Source: Enterobacter sp. C2 (lineage in GTDB: Bacteria > Pseudomonadota > Gammaproteobacteria > Enterobacterales > Enterobacteriaceae). From it: DNA of 64,000 nt. Location of the stretch: assembly GCF_019880405.1 (NCBI RefSeq), contig NZ_CP082269.1, positions 3,968,001 to 4,032,000 of the forward strand. Direction: 5' to 3'. The position numbers were made by a program, and so were the translations under genes. A model generated the notes under the pieces. It was not told where the DNA came from. It worked only from the letters and a program-made list of their open reading frames with translations, and made no database searches. This document shows, in pieces, positions 1 to 11,345 of this stretch (position 1 is the stretch's first letter; the number at the start of each line of letters is the position of its first letter).

Positions 1-1
1 G

Positions 2-391
2 CTGCGCATGAAATCCGACCTGGTGGAGCTCTGTCTGGCCGCCTGTGAAGGCAAGCTTGATGAGAAAACCTCGGAGTGGGACGATCGTGCCTCGCTGGGC
101 GTGGTCATTGCCGCAGGTGGCTACCCGGGTAACTACCGCACCGGCGACGTGATCCACGGCCTGCCGCTGGAGAACATCGGCGGTAAGGTGTTCCATGCCG
201 GTACTACGCTTGCTGACGACGACCAGGTGCTCACCAGCGGCGGACGCGTGCTCTGTGCCACCGCGCTGGGTAACACCGTCGCTGAAGCGCAGAAGAACGC
301 CTATGCGCTGATGGCAGATATTCACTGGGAAGGCAGCTTCAGCCGCCAGGATATTGGCTATCGTGCTATTGCGCGGGAAGAGCAGCAGTAA
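2..391 (+). CDS. purD: Phosphoribosylamine-glycine ligase, C-terminal part (window edge)
   Basis: This is the last 129 codons of PurD, the ATP-dependent ligase that joins glycine to phosphoribosylamine to give GAR in purine synthesis. The 5' part lies outside the window, so the frame is open at base 2. The visible C-terminal domain contains the ASLGVVIAAGGYPGNY stretch and the VLTSGGRVLCATALG stretch typical of GAR synthetase, followed by a normal family ending. The neighbours yjaH and hupA on the opposite strand match the enterobacterial order. Confidence 0.95.
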   Translation: MRMKSDLVELCLAACEGKLDEKTSEWDDRASLGVVIAAGGYPGNYRTGDVIHGLPLENIGGKVFHAGTTLADDDQVLTSGGRVLCATALGNTVAEAQKNAYALMADIHWEGSFSRQDIGYRAIAREEQQ

Positions 392-399
392 ACCTCACC

Positions 400-436
400 A
401 GGGCGGCCAGGCGCTTGCGCTTATCCGCCCTGTCTT
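400..436 (+). terminator. Possible terminator hairpin after purD
   Basis: A stem AGGGCGG (400-406) pairs with CCGCCCT (425-431) just after the purD stop and is followed by a weak T-rich tail (TGTCTT). It overlaps no essential part of the convergent yjaH end at 444. The loop is long, so the call is tentative. Confidence 0.4.
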
Positions 437-443
437 AGCCCCT

Positions 444-1142
444 TCAGAAACTCTTCGCCTGCGGTTGCCAGGTACAAAAATTCTCGTTTGCCACCAGCAA
501 CAGCTGCGTCCCTTCCGGCGCTTCCAGCCACGCAAGACTTACGTCCGCTGAAGAGTGCTGCTGACGACGCTGAATATGGCTTAGCGCCTGCGGTTCAAAA
601 TCGGGCTTGACGGTCTGGCCTTCACAGGTGGTTACCGAGCCGTCGCGGTGCCAGCGTCCCTGACGCAGCATCACCTGCCCCTGGCGTAGGGCATCGCTGG
701 TCTGGCGGATCTGGTTGGCACGGTAGCGGTAGAGCGCGATCTGGTCGCTGGAGAGCTGTTGCTTCTGGCCGTTGACTTCTCGCTGCATAAAGCTGAGTTC
801 GCCGCGCTCGTCGAAGCGGGCACGAATGTGTTCCGGCGGGGTGCCGTAAACGTTGAGTTCGATCAGCGCCAGCCGATCGCCCTGCCAGCGATATTCGCTG
901 ATAGAGGTATCTCCGCTACGCCACGGACTAAACGCCGTCAGAAGATGGACGGCATCTCCATCGTCCTTACGCCATATACGCACTGCCCCATGGTCGCCTG
1001 CGTAGCCGCTGGCGGTAAAGGGCGGCAGCGAATCACTATGGCTGCAGGCCGTCAGCAACAGCAGGCCCGCCAGCGTCAGGGTGCGACGCCAGACAGACAA
1101 AAGGGGCGTAAACGCCCCCTCATCAAAACTGTTCGCTGTCAC
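444..1142 (-). CDS. yjaH: DUF1481 putative lipoprotein YjaH
   Basis: This gene encodes an uncharacterised enterobacterial protein of the DUF1481 family. An N-terminal hydrophobic stretch (TLTLAGLLLLTAC) ends in a lipobox-like LLTAC, so the mature protein is probably a lipid-anchored envelope protein starting at that Cys. The rest is a hydrophilic domain of about 200 residues with no catalytic motif that I recognise. The longest frame begins at a GTG (1142) eight bases after the hupA stop, but a TTG at 1100 would place the signal peptide at the very N-terminus and would lie just beyond the hupA terminator hairpin. The start is therefore uncertain. It sits downstream of hupA and converges with purD. 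Confidence 0.75.
   Translation of the reverse strand: MTANSFDEGAFTPLLSVWRRTLTLAGLLLLTACSHSDSLPPFTASGYAGDHGAVRIWRKDDGDAVHLLTAFSPWRSGDTSISEYRWQGDRLALIELNVYGTPPEHIRARFDERGELSFMQREVNGQKQQLSSDQIALYRYRANQIRQTSDALRQGQVMLRQGRWHRDGSVTTCEGQTVKPDFEPQALSHIQRRQQHSSADVSLAWLEAPEGTQLLLVANENFCTWQPQAKSF
1097..1120 (-). terminator. hupA terminator hairpin
   Basis: On the minus strand, 28 bases after the hupA stop, a perfect stem GGGGCG/CGCCCC with loop TTTA is followed by TTTTG. It has the form of an intrinsic terminator and lies inside the longest possible yjaH frame. Confidence 0.7.
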
Positions 1143-1148
1143 GCGGTC

Positions 1149-1421
1149 TTATTTAACTGCGTCTTTCAGAGCTTTGCCAGAAACAAATGCCGGCACGTTA
1201 GCTGCGGCGATTTTGATTTCATTACCGGTCTGCGGGTTGCGGCCAGTACGCTCAGCGCGGTGGTTCACTTTGAAGGTTCCGAAACCAACCAGTTGTACAG
1301 CATCGCCTTCTTTCAGAGACTCAGTAATAGCAGCCAGGGTGGATTCCAGGGCAGCTTTCGCCTGTACTTTAGACAGGTCAGCCTTGTCTGCAATTACATC
1401 AATCAGTTGAGTCTTGTTCAT
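1149..1421 (-). CDS. hupA: DNA-binding protein HU-alpha
   Basis: HU-alpha is the small basic nucleoid protein that bends and compacts DNA as a homodimer or as a heterodimer with HU-beta. The 90-residue length is the family norm. The two N-terminal helices are followed by the saddle and the DNA-intercalating arm with GRNPQTG, including the key Pro63. The ATG at 1421 is preceded by AAGGATAA, a good ribosome binding site. It is followed by a strong terminator and yjaH, with yjaG upstream, as in other enterics. Confidence 0.98.
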   Translation of the reverse strand: MNKTQLIDVIADKADLSKVQAKAALESTLAAITESLKEGDAVQLVGFGTFKVNHRAERTGRNPQTGNEIKIAAANVPAFVSGKALKDAVK

Positions 1422-1607
1422 AAGTTATCCTTACAATGTGTTTATCGCTTGCTAAGCATCGAGTGCGACGAAAATGCCAGAAAAGCACTCTCCTGCATAC
1501 ACGCACCGATAGCCACTTTTTTTCGCCCTCCAAATGTAGACCAGACGGGGGGCCAATGGGAAGCCTTCCAGTGAGACAAAACAGGCGTTAAATCACGTTT
1601 TGTTGTC

Positions 1608-2198
1608 TCATTGCTGCAAAAGTATACCGATATTACTCTCACCCGCCTCGCGTAAGTCCGCACGTAGCCCTTTAATCAGCTCAATATCGCGTTCTTCGCA
1701 GTCAGCCAAAAGTCGGAATATTTCCCACTGAATGTCCCACTCTTGCTCTACGGCCGGGTTCGCTTTCAGCTCTTCATCGGTCATTTCGCGACCGGCATGA
1801 GTCATCTCCAGCATCGCTACCGTAGTGATAGAGGTTTTGCTTACCTCGATGGTGTGCTCCAGCGTTTCACCGCTCAGGCGTGAGTGCACCAGCTCGCTTA
1901 AGGCGACGCAGGCGTCAATGGCCGGATAGACACCGTAGAGATCGTAATCCTCTGCCGCCGGGATCGCCTCTTCCAGCTTCTCCAGCTGGCTGTCGAAATT
2001 CACCTTCGCGTCTTTCACCGTCAGCGTCTCCCAAATCAGGTCAACAATGCGGCGATAAAGCTGCGCGTCACCGAAGCCGGTCTGCTGGCAGAACATGGCG
2101 TAGTTCGGATACATGCGCTCGCACAGGCAGGCCATAAAGGTGACGTGCTGCCAGCTCTCCAGCTTCTCCAGGCGCAGGTGAATAGGGTTTTGTAACAT
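1608..2198 (-). CDS. yjaG: DUF416 protein YjaG
   Basis: YjaG is a conserved cytosolic protein of 196 residues in the DUF416 family, with no established biochemical function. It is predicted to be largely alpha-helical and acidic, with a helix-rich core (LEKLEEAIPAAEDYDLYGVYP). It starts with the usual MLQNPIHLRLEKLE and has the usual family length. It lies between nfi and hupA on the same strand, the standard enterobacterial position. The context gives no functional hint beyond this conserved placement. Confidence 0.92.
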   Translation of the reverse strand: MLQNPIHLRLEKLESWQHVTFMACLCERMYPNYAMFCQQTGFGDAQLYRRIVDLIWETLTVKDAKVNFDSQLEKLEEAIPAAEDYDLYGVYPAIDACVALSELVHSRLSGETLEHTIEVSKTSITTVAMLEMTHAGREMTDEELKANPAVEQEWDIQWEIFRLLADCEERDIELIKGLRADLREAGESNIGILLQQ

Positions 2199-2240
2199 GG
2201 TGAATTCTCGCTATCGGAAATTAGCCGCAGTGTACCTGAA

Positions 2241-2912
2241 TCAAGGCTGAATTTCCTGCCATCGCATAAATGCCGGACGCCGCGATGCAACGGCATCGGC
2301 CCAGCGTGTGGGTTCCGGTAGACGGTAGCCTTGCGTGCAGCGTTGAACCCACGCCAGGGCGCTGTCCACGCTCACCCGATGACCGGTCGCGACAAACAGC
2401 GGATTACAGCGCGCTTTGCTGCGCCATACCCACGCCAGCTGCTCGCCTTTGTCCATTAGCGGCGCGAGTGCGCCTGGCTCGGGCGAGAGCGGCTCAAACT
2501 TGCCGCACAGGCGTTTCTTCGCCACGCCAATGGTCGGTACGTCCACCAGCAGGCCAAAGTGGCTGGCGACGCCAAGACGGCGCGGGTGTGAGATACCGTG
2601 TCCGTCAACGAACAGCAGATCGGGTTTTTGCGATAGCATATCCCACGCCGCCATCAGCGCGGGATACTCACGGAAAGAGAGAAAGCCGGGGATATAGGGC
2701 ATGGTGGTGGCAATACGCGCAATCTGGTACTCCACCAGCTCCAGCGACGGGTACTTCAGCAGTACCATCGCTGCTCGGGTCACTTCACCACCCTGCTCAA
2801 AGCCGACGTCAGCGCCGCCGATAAACGCCGGGGGATCGCTGATAAAACGATCCTCGCGGATCACCGATGAGGCAAGTTCGATTTGCTGAGCGCGTAGCGA
2901 CGCGAGATCCAT
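2241..2912 (-). CDS. nfi: Endonuclease V (deoxyinosine 3' endonuclease)
   Basis: Endonuclease V nicks DNA one phosphodiester 3' to deoxyinosine and starts repair of deaminated adenine. The 223-residue length equals that of the E. coli enzyme. The expected acidic metal ligands are visible at Asp35 (GGADVGF), Glu82 (SFREYP) and Asp103 (FVDGHG), by analogy with characterised family members. The [14 protein letters not shown] motif is diagnostic. It is nine bases downstream of hemE on the same strand, suggesting cotranscription. Confidence 0.97.
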   Translation of the reverse strand: MDLASLRAQQIELASSVIREDRFISDPPAFIGGADVGFEQGGEVTRAAMVLLKYPSLELVEYQIARIATTMPYIPGFLSFREYPALMAAWDMLSQKPDLLFVDGHGISHPRRLGVASHFGLLVDVPTIGVAKKRLCGKFEPLSPEPGALAPLMDKGEQLAWVWRSKARCNPLFVATGHRVSVDSALAWVQRCTQGYRLPEPTRWADAVASRRPAFMRWQEIQP

Positions 2913-2921
2913 ATATGCTCC

Positions 2922-3986
2922 TTAGCGGTGATATTGCTCCGAGAGACGATGCACCGCTTCTACAAATGCGCCCGCATGTTCAGGCGGCACATCCTGATGA
3001 ATACCGTGACCGAGGTTAAAGACATGGCCTTCGCCCTGGCCGAAACCAGAAAGTATAGTCGCTACTTCTTCTTCGATGCGGGCCGGAGGTGCATAGAGCA
3101 TCGAGGGATCCATATTACCTTGCAGCGCTACCTTGTGCCCTACGCGACGGCGAGCGTCAGCGATGTCGATGGTCCAGTCGAGGCCCAGCGCATCACAGCC
3201 GGTCTCCGCCATTGCCTCTAACCACTGTCCACCGCCTTTGGTAAACAGGGTAACCGGCACGCGGCGGCCTTCGTTTTCCCGCAGCAGGCCATCAACGATC
3301 TTATGCATGTAGTAGAGCGAGAACTGCTGATAGTCGCGTCCGGTCAGCACCCCGCCCCAGGTATCAAAAATCATTACCGACTGCGCACCGGCTTTAATCT
3401 GCGCGTTGAGATAGAGCGTGACGCTTTTCGCCAGCTTCTCCAGCAGCGCATGCAGGGTTTGCGGCTCGGCATACATCATCTTCTTGATCTTAGTGAAGGC
3501 CTTGCTGCTACCGCCCTCGACCATATAGGTCGCCAGCGTCCACGGGCTGCCGGAAAAACCAATCAGCGGCACTTCCCCTTTCAGCTCGCGGCGGATAGTG
3601 CGCACGGCGTTCATCACATAGCCCAGCTCCTGCTCCGGATCGGGAACAGGCAGCCGCTCAACGTCGGCTTTGCCGGTAATCGGCAGGCTAAAGCGCGGGC
3701 CTTCCCCGGCTTCAAAGTAGAGTCCCAGCCCCATGGCATCCGGGATGGTCAGGATGTCTGAGAACAGAATGGCGGCATCAAGGGGGTAGCGACGCAGCGG
3801 CTGCAGCGTAACCTCACAGGCCAGCTCGGCGTTTTTGCACAGCGACATAAAATCGCCTGCCTGGGCACGCGTGACTTTGTACTCCGGCAGATAGCGCCCG
3901 GCCTGTCTCATCATCCATACCGGCGTGATATCCACGGGCTGGCGCAGCAGCGCGCGCAGGTAACGATCGTTTTTCAATTCGGTCAT
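2922..3986 (-). CDS. hemE: Uroporphyrinogen decarboxylase
   Basis: HemE removes four acetate carboxyl groups from uroporphyrinogen III to give coproporphyrinogen III in haem synthesis. The signature [15 protein letters not shown] near the N-terminus carries the substrate-binding arginines, and AILFSDIL carries the active-site Asp. I chose the ATG at 3986 (MTELKND), which gives 354 residues as in E. coli; the frame extends five codons further upstream to another ATG. It lies between nudC and nfi on the same strand. Confidence 0.98.
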   Translation of the reverse strand: MTELKNDRYLRALLRQPVDITPVWMMRQAGRYLPEYKVTRAQAGDFMSLCKNAELACEVTLQPLRRYPLDAAILFSDILTIPDAMGLGLYFEAGEGPRFSLPITGKADVERLPVPDPEQELGYVMNAVRTIRRELKGEVPLIGFSGSPWTLATYMVEGGSSKAFTKIKKMMYAEPQTLHALLEKLAKSVTLYLNAQIKAGAQSVMIFDTWGGVLTGRDYQQFSLYYMHKIVDGLLRENEGRRVPVTLFTKGGGQWLEAMAETGCDALGLDWTIDIADARRRVGHKVALQGNMDPSMLYAPPARIEEEVATILSGFGQGEGHVFNLGHGIHQDVPPEHAGAFVEAVHRLSEQYHR

Positions 3987-4038
3987 TTTGCAATTCCTCA
4001 ATGCGTCAGACCGTTATTGTAACACGCCGCTCTATGCT

Positions 4039-4830
4039 TCACTCATACTCTGCCGGACCCTCATATTCTGTACGACATAGCGCGACCGTGTCCTCAATCA
4101 GCCGACGCGCTACCGTGCCCGGCGGTGGCAGCAGCGGCAGCTGGTCGTAGCGATACCAGCCCGCGTCCAGCAGCTCGTTAGGGTCGATGACGATCTCGCC
4201 GCTGTCATACTCGGCCATAAAGGCGGTCATCAGCGACTGGGGGAACGGCCACGGCTGGGAGGTCACATAGCGCAGGTTTTTTACCCGGATACCGCTCTCC
4301 TCCATGACTTCGCGGGCAACGGTCTGCTCCAGAGTCTCTCCCACCTCAACAAAACCTGCGAGCACGGTGTAGATCCCGTTGCGATGGCGGGTGTGCTGGG
4401 CCAGCAGAATGTGGTCATCGCGGCGGATCGCGACGATAATGCAGGGAGCAATCTGCGGGTAGTAGCGCTCGCGACAGCCGCCGCACAGCATCGCCCACTC
4501 GGTTTTGCTGGGATGCATGGTGTGCCCGCAGTAGCCGCAGAACGTATGCGAACGGTAGAACTCCGCCAGCTGTACGCCGCGCCCGGCAAGCTGAAACAGA
4601 CCGACCTCCTGATCCATCAGCTGGCGTACCGAGCCCATATCCTGACGCCGGTGCTGACGAACCAGCCACACGGACTCACCTTGCCACTCGCCGATAATTA
4701 ACCCGCGCTGACCCACAAGATCAAAATTAACTGCCTCACCGTGTGGTAATTCTCCAGCGGGCAACCATAATTTTTGTTCATGGCTGACGATCCACCAGCC
4801 CTGATCGGTTAATTCGATGACACGTTCCAT
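4039..4830 (-). CDS. nudC: NADH pyrophosphatase / RNA deNADding enzyme
   Basis: NudC is a Nudix hydrolase that cleaves NAD(H) and removes the NAD cap from RNA 5' ends. It has a zinc ribbon with CGYCGH and CGGC, the Nudix box ([11 protein letters not shown] ... EVMEESGI) and the NADH-specific signature [10 protein letters not shown] chose the ATG at 4830, giving 263 residues; a GTG at 4842 is possible and neither has a convincing ribosome binding site. The C-terminus is about six residues longer than in E. coli. It precedes hemE and is divergent from rsd. Confidence 0.95.
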   Translation of the reverse strand: MERVIELTDQGWWIVSHEQKLWLPAGELPHGEAVNFDLVGQRGLIIGEWQGESVWLVRQHRRQDMGSVRQLMDQEVGLFQLAGRGVQLAEFYRSHTFCGYCGHTMHPSKTEWAMLCGGCRERYYPQIAPCIIVAIRRDDHILLAQHTRHRNGIYTVLAGFVEVGETLEQTVAREVMEESGIRVKNLRYVTSQPWPFPQSLMTAFMAEYDSGEIVIDPNELLDAGWYRYDQLPLLPPPGTVARRLIEDTVALCRTEYEGPAEYE

Positions 4831-4927
4831 AATCTGTTGCACTACCTTAGCGACACTGGCATGTTGGTTACATCATTTTTACATATTTTGGGTGAACACT
4901 TTTTTTTCTTAAACCACGGAGTTAATC

Positions 4928-5431
4928 ATGCTAAACCACCTGGAAAGCCTGACGGCGCGCGTAGGCGGAAGTAATACACTAGTCGATCACTGGCTACAGG
5001 TGCGCAAGCATTTGCTGGTATCGTACTACAACCTGGTGGGCATTAAGCCGGGCAAGGAGTCCTTTACAGAGCTGGATGAGAAGGCCCTGGACGATTTTTG
5101 CCACAATCTGGTGGATTATCTGTCCGCCGGACACTTTAGTATTTATGAACAAATTATCAGCGAAATGGAAGGGAGCAGCCCGCTTTTAGCGGCCACGCAA
5201 ATCTATCCGCAGCTGGAAGCCAATACCCAGCAGATCATGAGCTACTACGACTCAAATCTTGAGAATGCCATTGACGATGATAACTGCCTGGAGTTCCAGG
5301 AAGCGCTGTCCGGCATTGGCGAAGCGTTGGCGGCACGCTTTACGCTGGAGGATCAGCTGATCGTGCTGGCGTTCGATTTCAACCTGGCAGAGAGCGCTAA
5401 CGACGACAGCAACATCGCTCGCCCTGCTTGA
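4928..5431 (+). CDS. rsd: Anti-sigma-70 factor Rsd
   Basis: Rsd binds region 4 of sigma-70 and sequesters it in stationary phase, helping alternative sigma factors. The protein has 167 residues, slightly longer than the 158 of E. coli, and is all-helical by appearance. The conserved [21 protein letters not shown] block and the [11 protein letters not shown] block identify the Rsd/AlgQ family. The ATG follows CACGGAGTTAATC, which contains a GGAG ribosome binding site. It is followed by a terminator and the thi riboswitch, as in E. coli. Confidence 0.95.
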   Translation: MLNHLESLTARVGGSNTLVDHWLQVRKHLLVSYYNLVGIKPGKESFTELDEKALDDFCHNLVDYLSAGHFSIYEQIISEMEGSSPLLAATQIYPQLEANTQQIMSYYDSNLENAIDDDNCLEFQEALSGIGEALAARFTLEDQLIVLAFDFNLAESANDDSNIARPA

Positions 5432-5466
5432 GTTCTTAAGCATTAACGCGTAGTTTAATTTACCTG

Positions 5467-5489
5467 CCCCCTGCAACACGGGGGTTTTT
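5467..5489 (+). terminator. rsd intrinsic terminator
   Basis: A stem CCCCC (5467-5471) and GGGGG (5480-5484) with an eight-base loop is followed by TTTTT. It lies directly upstream of the thiC riboswitch, separating the two transcripts. Confidence 0.8.
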
Positions 5490-5492
5490 CTT

Positions 5493-5583
5493 GTCGGAGT
5501 GCCGAGTGCGTAAGCACCGGCTGAGACCGTTAATTCGGGATCCGCGGAACCTGATCAGGTTAGAACCTGCGAAGGGAACAAGA
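5493..5583 (+). promoter_or_regulatory. TPP riboswitch (THI element) of the thi operon
   Basis: The conserved THI-box segments are present in order: CGGAGTGCC, CTGAGACCGTTAATTCGGG with the CTGAGA pyrimidine-sensor segment, then GGAACCTGATCAGGTTAGA and CCTGCGAAGGGAACA. Binding of thiamine pyrophosphate is known to shut down translation and transcription of the enterobacterial thiC operon. About 98 bases of expression platform separate it from the thiC ATG. Confidence 0.95.
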
Positions 5584-5678
5584 GTCAATCTGCTGGCGTG
5601 TGCCTCTCCGGGCTACACGCATCCTCTTGCTTCATCCGTCGTTCTGACAAGCCACGTCCTTAACTTTTTATGGAATGA

Positions 5679-7468
<1,790 letters not shown>

Positions 7469-7469
<1 letters not shown>

Positions 7470-8104
7470 TGTATCAGCCTGATTTCCCACCGATGCCCTT
7501 CCGCCTGGGGCTCTATCCGGTTGTCGACAGTGTGATGTGGATTGAGCGGCTGCTGGAGGCGGGCGTGCGCACCCTTCAGCTGCGGATCAAATATAAGCGG
7601 GACCATGAGGTAGAAGCCGACGTCGTGGCAGCCATTGTGCTAGGCAAGCGCTACGCGGCCCGGCTGTTTATCAACGACTACTGGCGGCTGGCGATTAAAC
7701 ATAGTGCTTATGGCGTGCATTTGGGGCAAGAGGATCTGGAGACAACCGACCTCAGCGCGATCCGCAACGCAGGTCTGCGCCTGGGCGTCTCCACCCATGA
7801 TGATATGGAGATTGACGTTGCGCTGGCCGCTCGCCCCTCCTATATCGCCCTTGGTCATGTCTTCCCGACCCAGACCAAGCAGATGCCCTCCGCGCCGCAG
7901 GGGCTGGCGCAGCTGGCAAGCCACGTTACGCGACTGAAAGATTATCCCACGGTGGCCATCGGCGGCATTAGCCTCGCGCACGCGCCGCAGGTGCTGGCAA
8001 CCGGTGTCGGCAGCATTGCGGTGGTGAGCGCCATTACCCAGGCCGCAGACTGGCGCCTGGCTACCCAACAGCTTATCGATCTGGCGGGGGTGGGCGATGA
8101 ATGA
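7469..8104 (+). CDS. thiE: Thiamine phosphate synthase
   Basis: ThiE couples HMP-pyrophosphate to thiazole phosphate carboxylate to form thiamine phosphate. The TIM-barrel protein has 211 residues, exactly the E. coli length. Diphosphate- and substrate-binding stretches are visible as [22 protein letters not shown] and [11 protein letters not shown], with the phosphate-binding AIGGISL near the C-terminus. The start overlaps the thiC stop by one base (ATGA) and the end overlaps thiF by eight bases, so translation is probably coupled. Confidence 0.97.
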
Positions 8105-8855
8105 CAGCGATTTTATGCGCTACAGCCGGCAGATCCTGCTGGAGGATATCGCCATCGACGGACAGCGCAAGCTGCTCGCCAGCCGGGTGCTGATTATTGG
8201 CCTTGGCGGCTTAGGCTCCCCTGCCGCGCTCTATCTGGCGGCGGCCGGGGCGGGGACGCTGGTGCTGGCGGACGATGACGCGGTGCACCTGAGCAACCTG
8301 CAGCGGCAGATTATGTTTACCAGCGACGATATCAATCAGCCCAAAGCCGACGCGGCCCGTCAGCGCTTACAGCAGCTCAATCCACACGTTGAGCTGATTA
8401 CCCTGAAGACGCGTCTGGAGGGTGAGGCGCTCCGTCAGCAGGTGGCCCAGGCCGACGTGGTGCTCGACTGCACCGATAACATGGCGGCGCGCCAGGCGAT
8501 TAACGCCGCCTGCGTGGCGCTGAACACCCCGCTGATCACCGCCAGCGCCGTGGGGTTCGGTGGTCAGCTGATGGTGCTTACCCCGCCGTGGGCGCACGGC
8601 TGTTACCGCTGCCTGTGGTCAGACGATGACGAACCTCAGCGCAACTGCCGCACGGCGGGCGTGATAGGCCCGGTGGTCGGGATGATGGGCACGCTACAGG
8701 CGCTGGAGGCGTTAAAGCTGCTCAGCGGCATGGCGGTGGCAGAGGGCGAACTGAGGCTGTTTGACGGGCGCAAGCACCACTGGCGCACGCTGGGACTACA
8801 GCGGGCGGCGGGCTGTCCGGTTTGCGGAGGACACGATGCGCATCCTCTTCAATGA
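8097..8855 (+). CDS. thiF: ThiS adenylyltransferase
   Basis: ThiF is an E1-like enzyme that adenylates the C-terminal glycine of ThiS before sulfur transfer. The nucleotide-binding loop GLGGLGSP is near residue 35, the Arg/Asp ATP-binding segment follows, and two CxxC pairs (CYRC and CPVC) form the zinc site. The length of 252 residues is normal. It overlaps thiE upstream and thiS downstream by 20 bases. Confidence 0.96.
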   Translation: MNDSDFMRYSRQILLEDIAIDGQRKLLASRVLIIGLGGLGSPAALYLAAAGAGTLVLADDDAVHLSNLQRQIMFTSDDINQPKADAARQRLQQLNPHVELITLKTRLEGEALRQQVAQADVVLDCTDNMAARQAINAACVALNTPLITASAVGFGGQLMVLTPPWAHGCYRCLWSDDDEPQRNCRTAGVIGPVVGMMGTLQALEALKLLSGMAVAEGELRLFDGRKHHWRTLGLQRAAGCPVCGGHDAHPLQ

Positions 8856-9036
8856 CGAGCCGATGCAGTGTGCGGAGGCGCTAACCCTGTACGGGCTGCT
8901 GGCGCAGCTTAACCAGCTCAAGCCGGGAACGGCGCTGGCGCTGAATCAGCAGGTTATTCCCCGCGATCGCTGGGATCATCATCAACTGCGGGACGGCGAT
9001 CGAATCCTGCTTTTTCAGGTTATCGCCGGAGGCTGA
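8836..9036 (+). CDS. thiS: Sulfur carrier protein ThiS
   Basis: ThiS is the ubiquitin-like sulfur carrier for thiazole formation; its C-terminal Gly-Gly becomes a thiocarboxylate. The 66-residue product begins [12 protein letters not shown] and ends in VIAGG, exactly as the family requires. The start ATG lies inside the end of thiF and follows GCGGAGGACACG, a strong ribosome binding site. The stop is one base before thiG. Confidence 0.96.
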   Translation: MRILFNDEPMQCAEALTLYGLLAQLNQLKPGTALALNQQVIPRDRWDHHQLRDGDRILLFQVIAGG

Positions 9037-9037
9037 C

Positions 9038-9808
9038 ATGTTACGTATTGCAGACAAAACCTTTGAATCACACCTGTTTACTGGAACAGGCAAGTTTGCC
9101 TCATCGCAGCTAATGACCGACGCGATTCAGGCCTCGGGCAGCCAGCTGGTCACCCTGGCAATGAAACGCGTCGACCTGCGCCAGCGCAACGATGCGATCC
9201 TCGCCCCGCTGCTGGAGGCCGGGGTAACACTGCTGCCGAACACCTCCGGCGCGAAAACGGCCGAAGAGGCGGTGTTTGCCGCCCGGCTGGCTCGCGAGGC
9301 GCTGGGCACCCACTGGTTGAAGCTGGAGATCCACCCGGATGCACGCTGGCTGCTGCCCGATCCCGTTGAGACCCTGAAGGCAGCAGAGATGCTGGTCAAA
9401 GAGGGCTTCGTGGTGCTGCCCTATTGCAGCGCCGATCCGGTGCTGTGTCGACGGCTGGAGGAGGCAGGCTGCGCCGCCGTGATGCCGCTCGGTTCACCGA
9501 TAGGATCTAACCAGGGCCTGGCCACCCGCGCCATGCTGGAGATTATCATCGCCCAGGCGCGGGTGCCGGTAGTGGTCGATGCCGGAATTGGTACCCCCAG
9601 CCACGCGGCTGAGGCGCTGGAGATGGGGGCCAGCGCGGTACTGGTGAATACCGCCATTGCCGTCGCTAACGATCCGGTGGCAATGGCCCGTGCGTTCAAG
9701 CTGGCCGTTGAAGCCGGACGCCTGGCGCGCCAGGCGGGACCGGGGGCGGTGAACAGTGTTGCCAGCGCCACCAGCCCGCTGACCGGCTTTCTGGAGACGG
9801 GCATATGA
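9038..9808 (+). CDS. thiG: Thiazole synthase
   Basis: ThiG condenses deoxyxylulose phosphate, dehydroglycine and the ThiS thiocarboxylate to make the thiazole ring. It has 256 residues. The Schiff-base lysine lies in WLKLEIHPD, and the phosphate-binding loops [13 protein letters not shown] and [12 protein letters not shown] are present. It is followed by thiH with a four-base overlap, and ThiG forms a complex with ThiH in E. coli. Confidence 0.97.
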   Translation: MLRIADKTFESHLFTGTGKFASSQLMTDAIQASGSQLVTLAMKRVDLRQRNDAILAPLLEAGVTLLPNTSGAKTAEEAVFAARLAREALGTHWLKLEIHPDARWLLPDPVETLKAAEMLVKEGFVVLPYCSADPVLCRRLEEAGCAAVMPLGSPIGSNQGLATRAMLEIIIAQARVPVVVDAGIGTPSHAAEALEMGASAVLVNTAIAVANDPVAMARAFKLAVEAGRLARQAGPGAVNSVASATSPLTGFLETGI

Positions 9809-10950
9809 AGACCTTCAGCGACTACTGGCGGCAGCTTAACTGGGACGATATCCGGCTACGCATCCACAGTAAGACCCGCGCCGACGTTGAGCGAGCATTA
9901 GCGGCTACCCAGTTGACCCGCGATGACATGATGGCCCTGCTCTCTCCTGCCGCCAGCGACTACCTTGAGCCGCTGGCCCAGCGGTCGCAGCGTCTTACCC
10001 GCCAGCGCTTTGGCAACGCCGTCGGCCTCTACGTCCCGCTCTATCTCTCTAACTTGTGCGCCAACGACTGCACCTACTGCGGCTTCTCCATGAGCAACCG
10101 CATCAAACGTAAGACCCTGGACGAAGCGGAGATCCTGCGCGAGTGCGCGGCGATCCGCGAGATGGGCTTTGAACATCTCCTGCTGGTGACTGGGGAGCAT
10201 CAGACAAAAGTGGGAATGGACTACTTTCGCCGCCATTTCCCGGCTATTCGCCGTCAGTTCGCCTCATTACAGATGGAGGTGCAGCCGCTGTCGCAGGCGG
10301 AGTATGCCGAGCTTAAGGCCCTGGGCTTAGACGGGGTGATGGTCTATCAGGAGACCTATCATGAGGCAACCTATGCCCGCCATCACCTGAAGGGCAACAA
10401 GCAGGATTTCTTCTGGCGGCTGGAGACGCCGGACCGGCTTGGCCGGGCGGGGATCGACAGGATTGGCCTTGGCGCGCTGGTGGGTCTCTCCGACAGCTGG
10501 CGGGTGGATTGCTACATGGTGGCGGAGCATCTGCTCTGGCTCCAGCAGCACTACTGGCAGAGCCGCTACTCTATCTCCTTCCCACGCCTGCGTCCGTGCG
10601 CAGGAGGCATTGAACCCGCCTCGCTGATGGATGAGCGCCAGCTGGTGCAAACCATCTGTGCCTTCCGCCTGCTGGCACCCGACGTGGAGCTGTCTCTCTC
10701 TACGCGGGAGTCGCCGTGGTTCCGCGATCGTGTTGTGCCGCTGGGCATCACCAGCGTCAGCGCCTTCTCGAAAACCCAGCCCGGTGGCTATGCTGACAAT
10801 CACCCTGAGCTGGAGCAGTTCGCGCCGCACGACGGTCGCCGTCCGGAGGAGGTGGCGAGCGCCCTGCTGCGCAACGGCCTGCAACCGGTGTGGAAAGACT
10901 GGGATAGCTATCTCGGGCGAACGGATCCCGTTCGTAAGAATTGTTTGTGA
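9805..10950 (+). CDS. thiH: Tyrosine lyase ThiH
   Basis: ThiH is the radical-SAM enzyme that splits tyrosine into dehydroglycine and p-cresol for thiazole formation. The cluster motif [10 protein letters not shown] has the CX3CX2C cysteines at 85, 89 and 92. The 381-residue length is a few residues above the E. coli protein. It ends the operon; no clear intrinsic terminator follows in the 86-base gap before the PTS genes, so read-through is possible. Confidence 0.97.
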   Translation: MKTFSDYWRQLNWDDIRLRIHSKTRADVERALAATQLTRDDMMALLSPAASDYLEPLAQRSQRLTRQRFGNAVGLYVPLYLSNLCANDCTYCGFSMSNRIKRKTLDEAEILRECAAIREMGFEHLLLVTGEHQTKVGMDYFRRHFPAIRRQFASLQMEVQPLSQAEYAELKALGLDGVMVYQETYHEATYARHHLKGNKQDFFWRLETPDRLGRAGIDRIGLGALVGLSDSWRVDCYMVAEHLLWLQQHYWQSRYSISFPRLRPCAGGIEPASLMDERQLVQTICAFRLLAPDVELSLSTRESPWFRDRVVPLGITSVSAFSKTQPGGYADNHPELEQFAPHDGRRPEEVASALLRNGLQPVWKDWDSYLGRTDPVRKNCL

Positions 10951-11036
10951 TACTCCACACACAATCACGGTAAAGCGGTTGTTGAACCAGACGGTGGGAT
11001 TAATGTTTATTTATCCCATCGTTGTCGAGGCTGGCT

Positions 11037-11345
11037 ATGAAAAACATTGTCTTATGCTGTGCAGCGGGTATGTCCACCAGCATGTTGGTTCAACGCATGA
11101 AAGAGGCGGCGCAGAAAAAAGGCGTCGAGGTCTCTATCAAAGCGGTACCGGTTTCCGAGTTCAAGGAGAACCTTGCCGAGGCCGATATCATCCTGCTGGG
11201 CCCACAGGTGAAGTATGAGCAGGCGAAACTGCAGGCGCAGGCGGATCCGCTGGGCAAGAAGGTCACGGTAATCGATATGATGGACTACGGCATGATGAAG
11301 GGTGACGTGGTGCTGGATAAAGCGCTCAAGCTGCTGGAGTCATAA
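11037..11345 (+). CDS. PTS lactose/cellobiose-type EIIB subunit, orphan
   Basis: This is a 102-residue IIB protein of the chitobiose/cellobiose (Lac) PTS family, which passes phosphate from IIA to an incoming sugar via a cysteine. The phosphorylation loop CCAAGMSTSM is at the N-terminus, with Cys8 aligning to the active cysteine of ChbB. GPQVKYEQ is also typical. I chose the ATG at 11037 with CGAGG seven bases upstream rather than a TTG at 11022. No IIC permease or phospho-glycosidase gene adjoins, so its sugar partner is unknown; it may share a IIC encoded elsewhere or act as a regulatory phosphocarrier. The IIA partner overlaps it by one base. Confidence 0.9.
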   Translation: MKNIVLCCAAGMSTSMLVQRMKEAAQKKGVEVSIKAVPVSEFKENLAEADIILLGPQVKYEQAKLQAQADPLGKKVTVIDMMDYGMMKGDVVLDKALKLLES

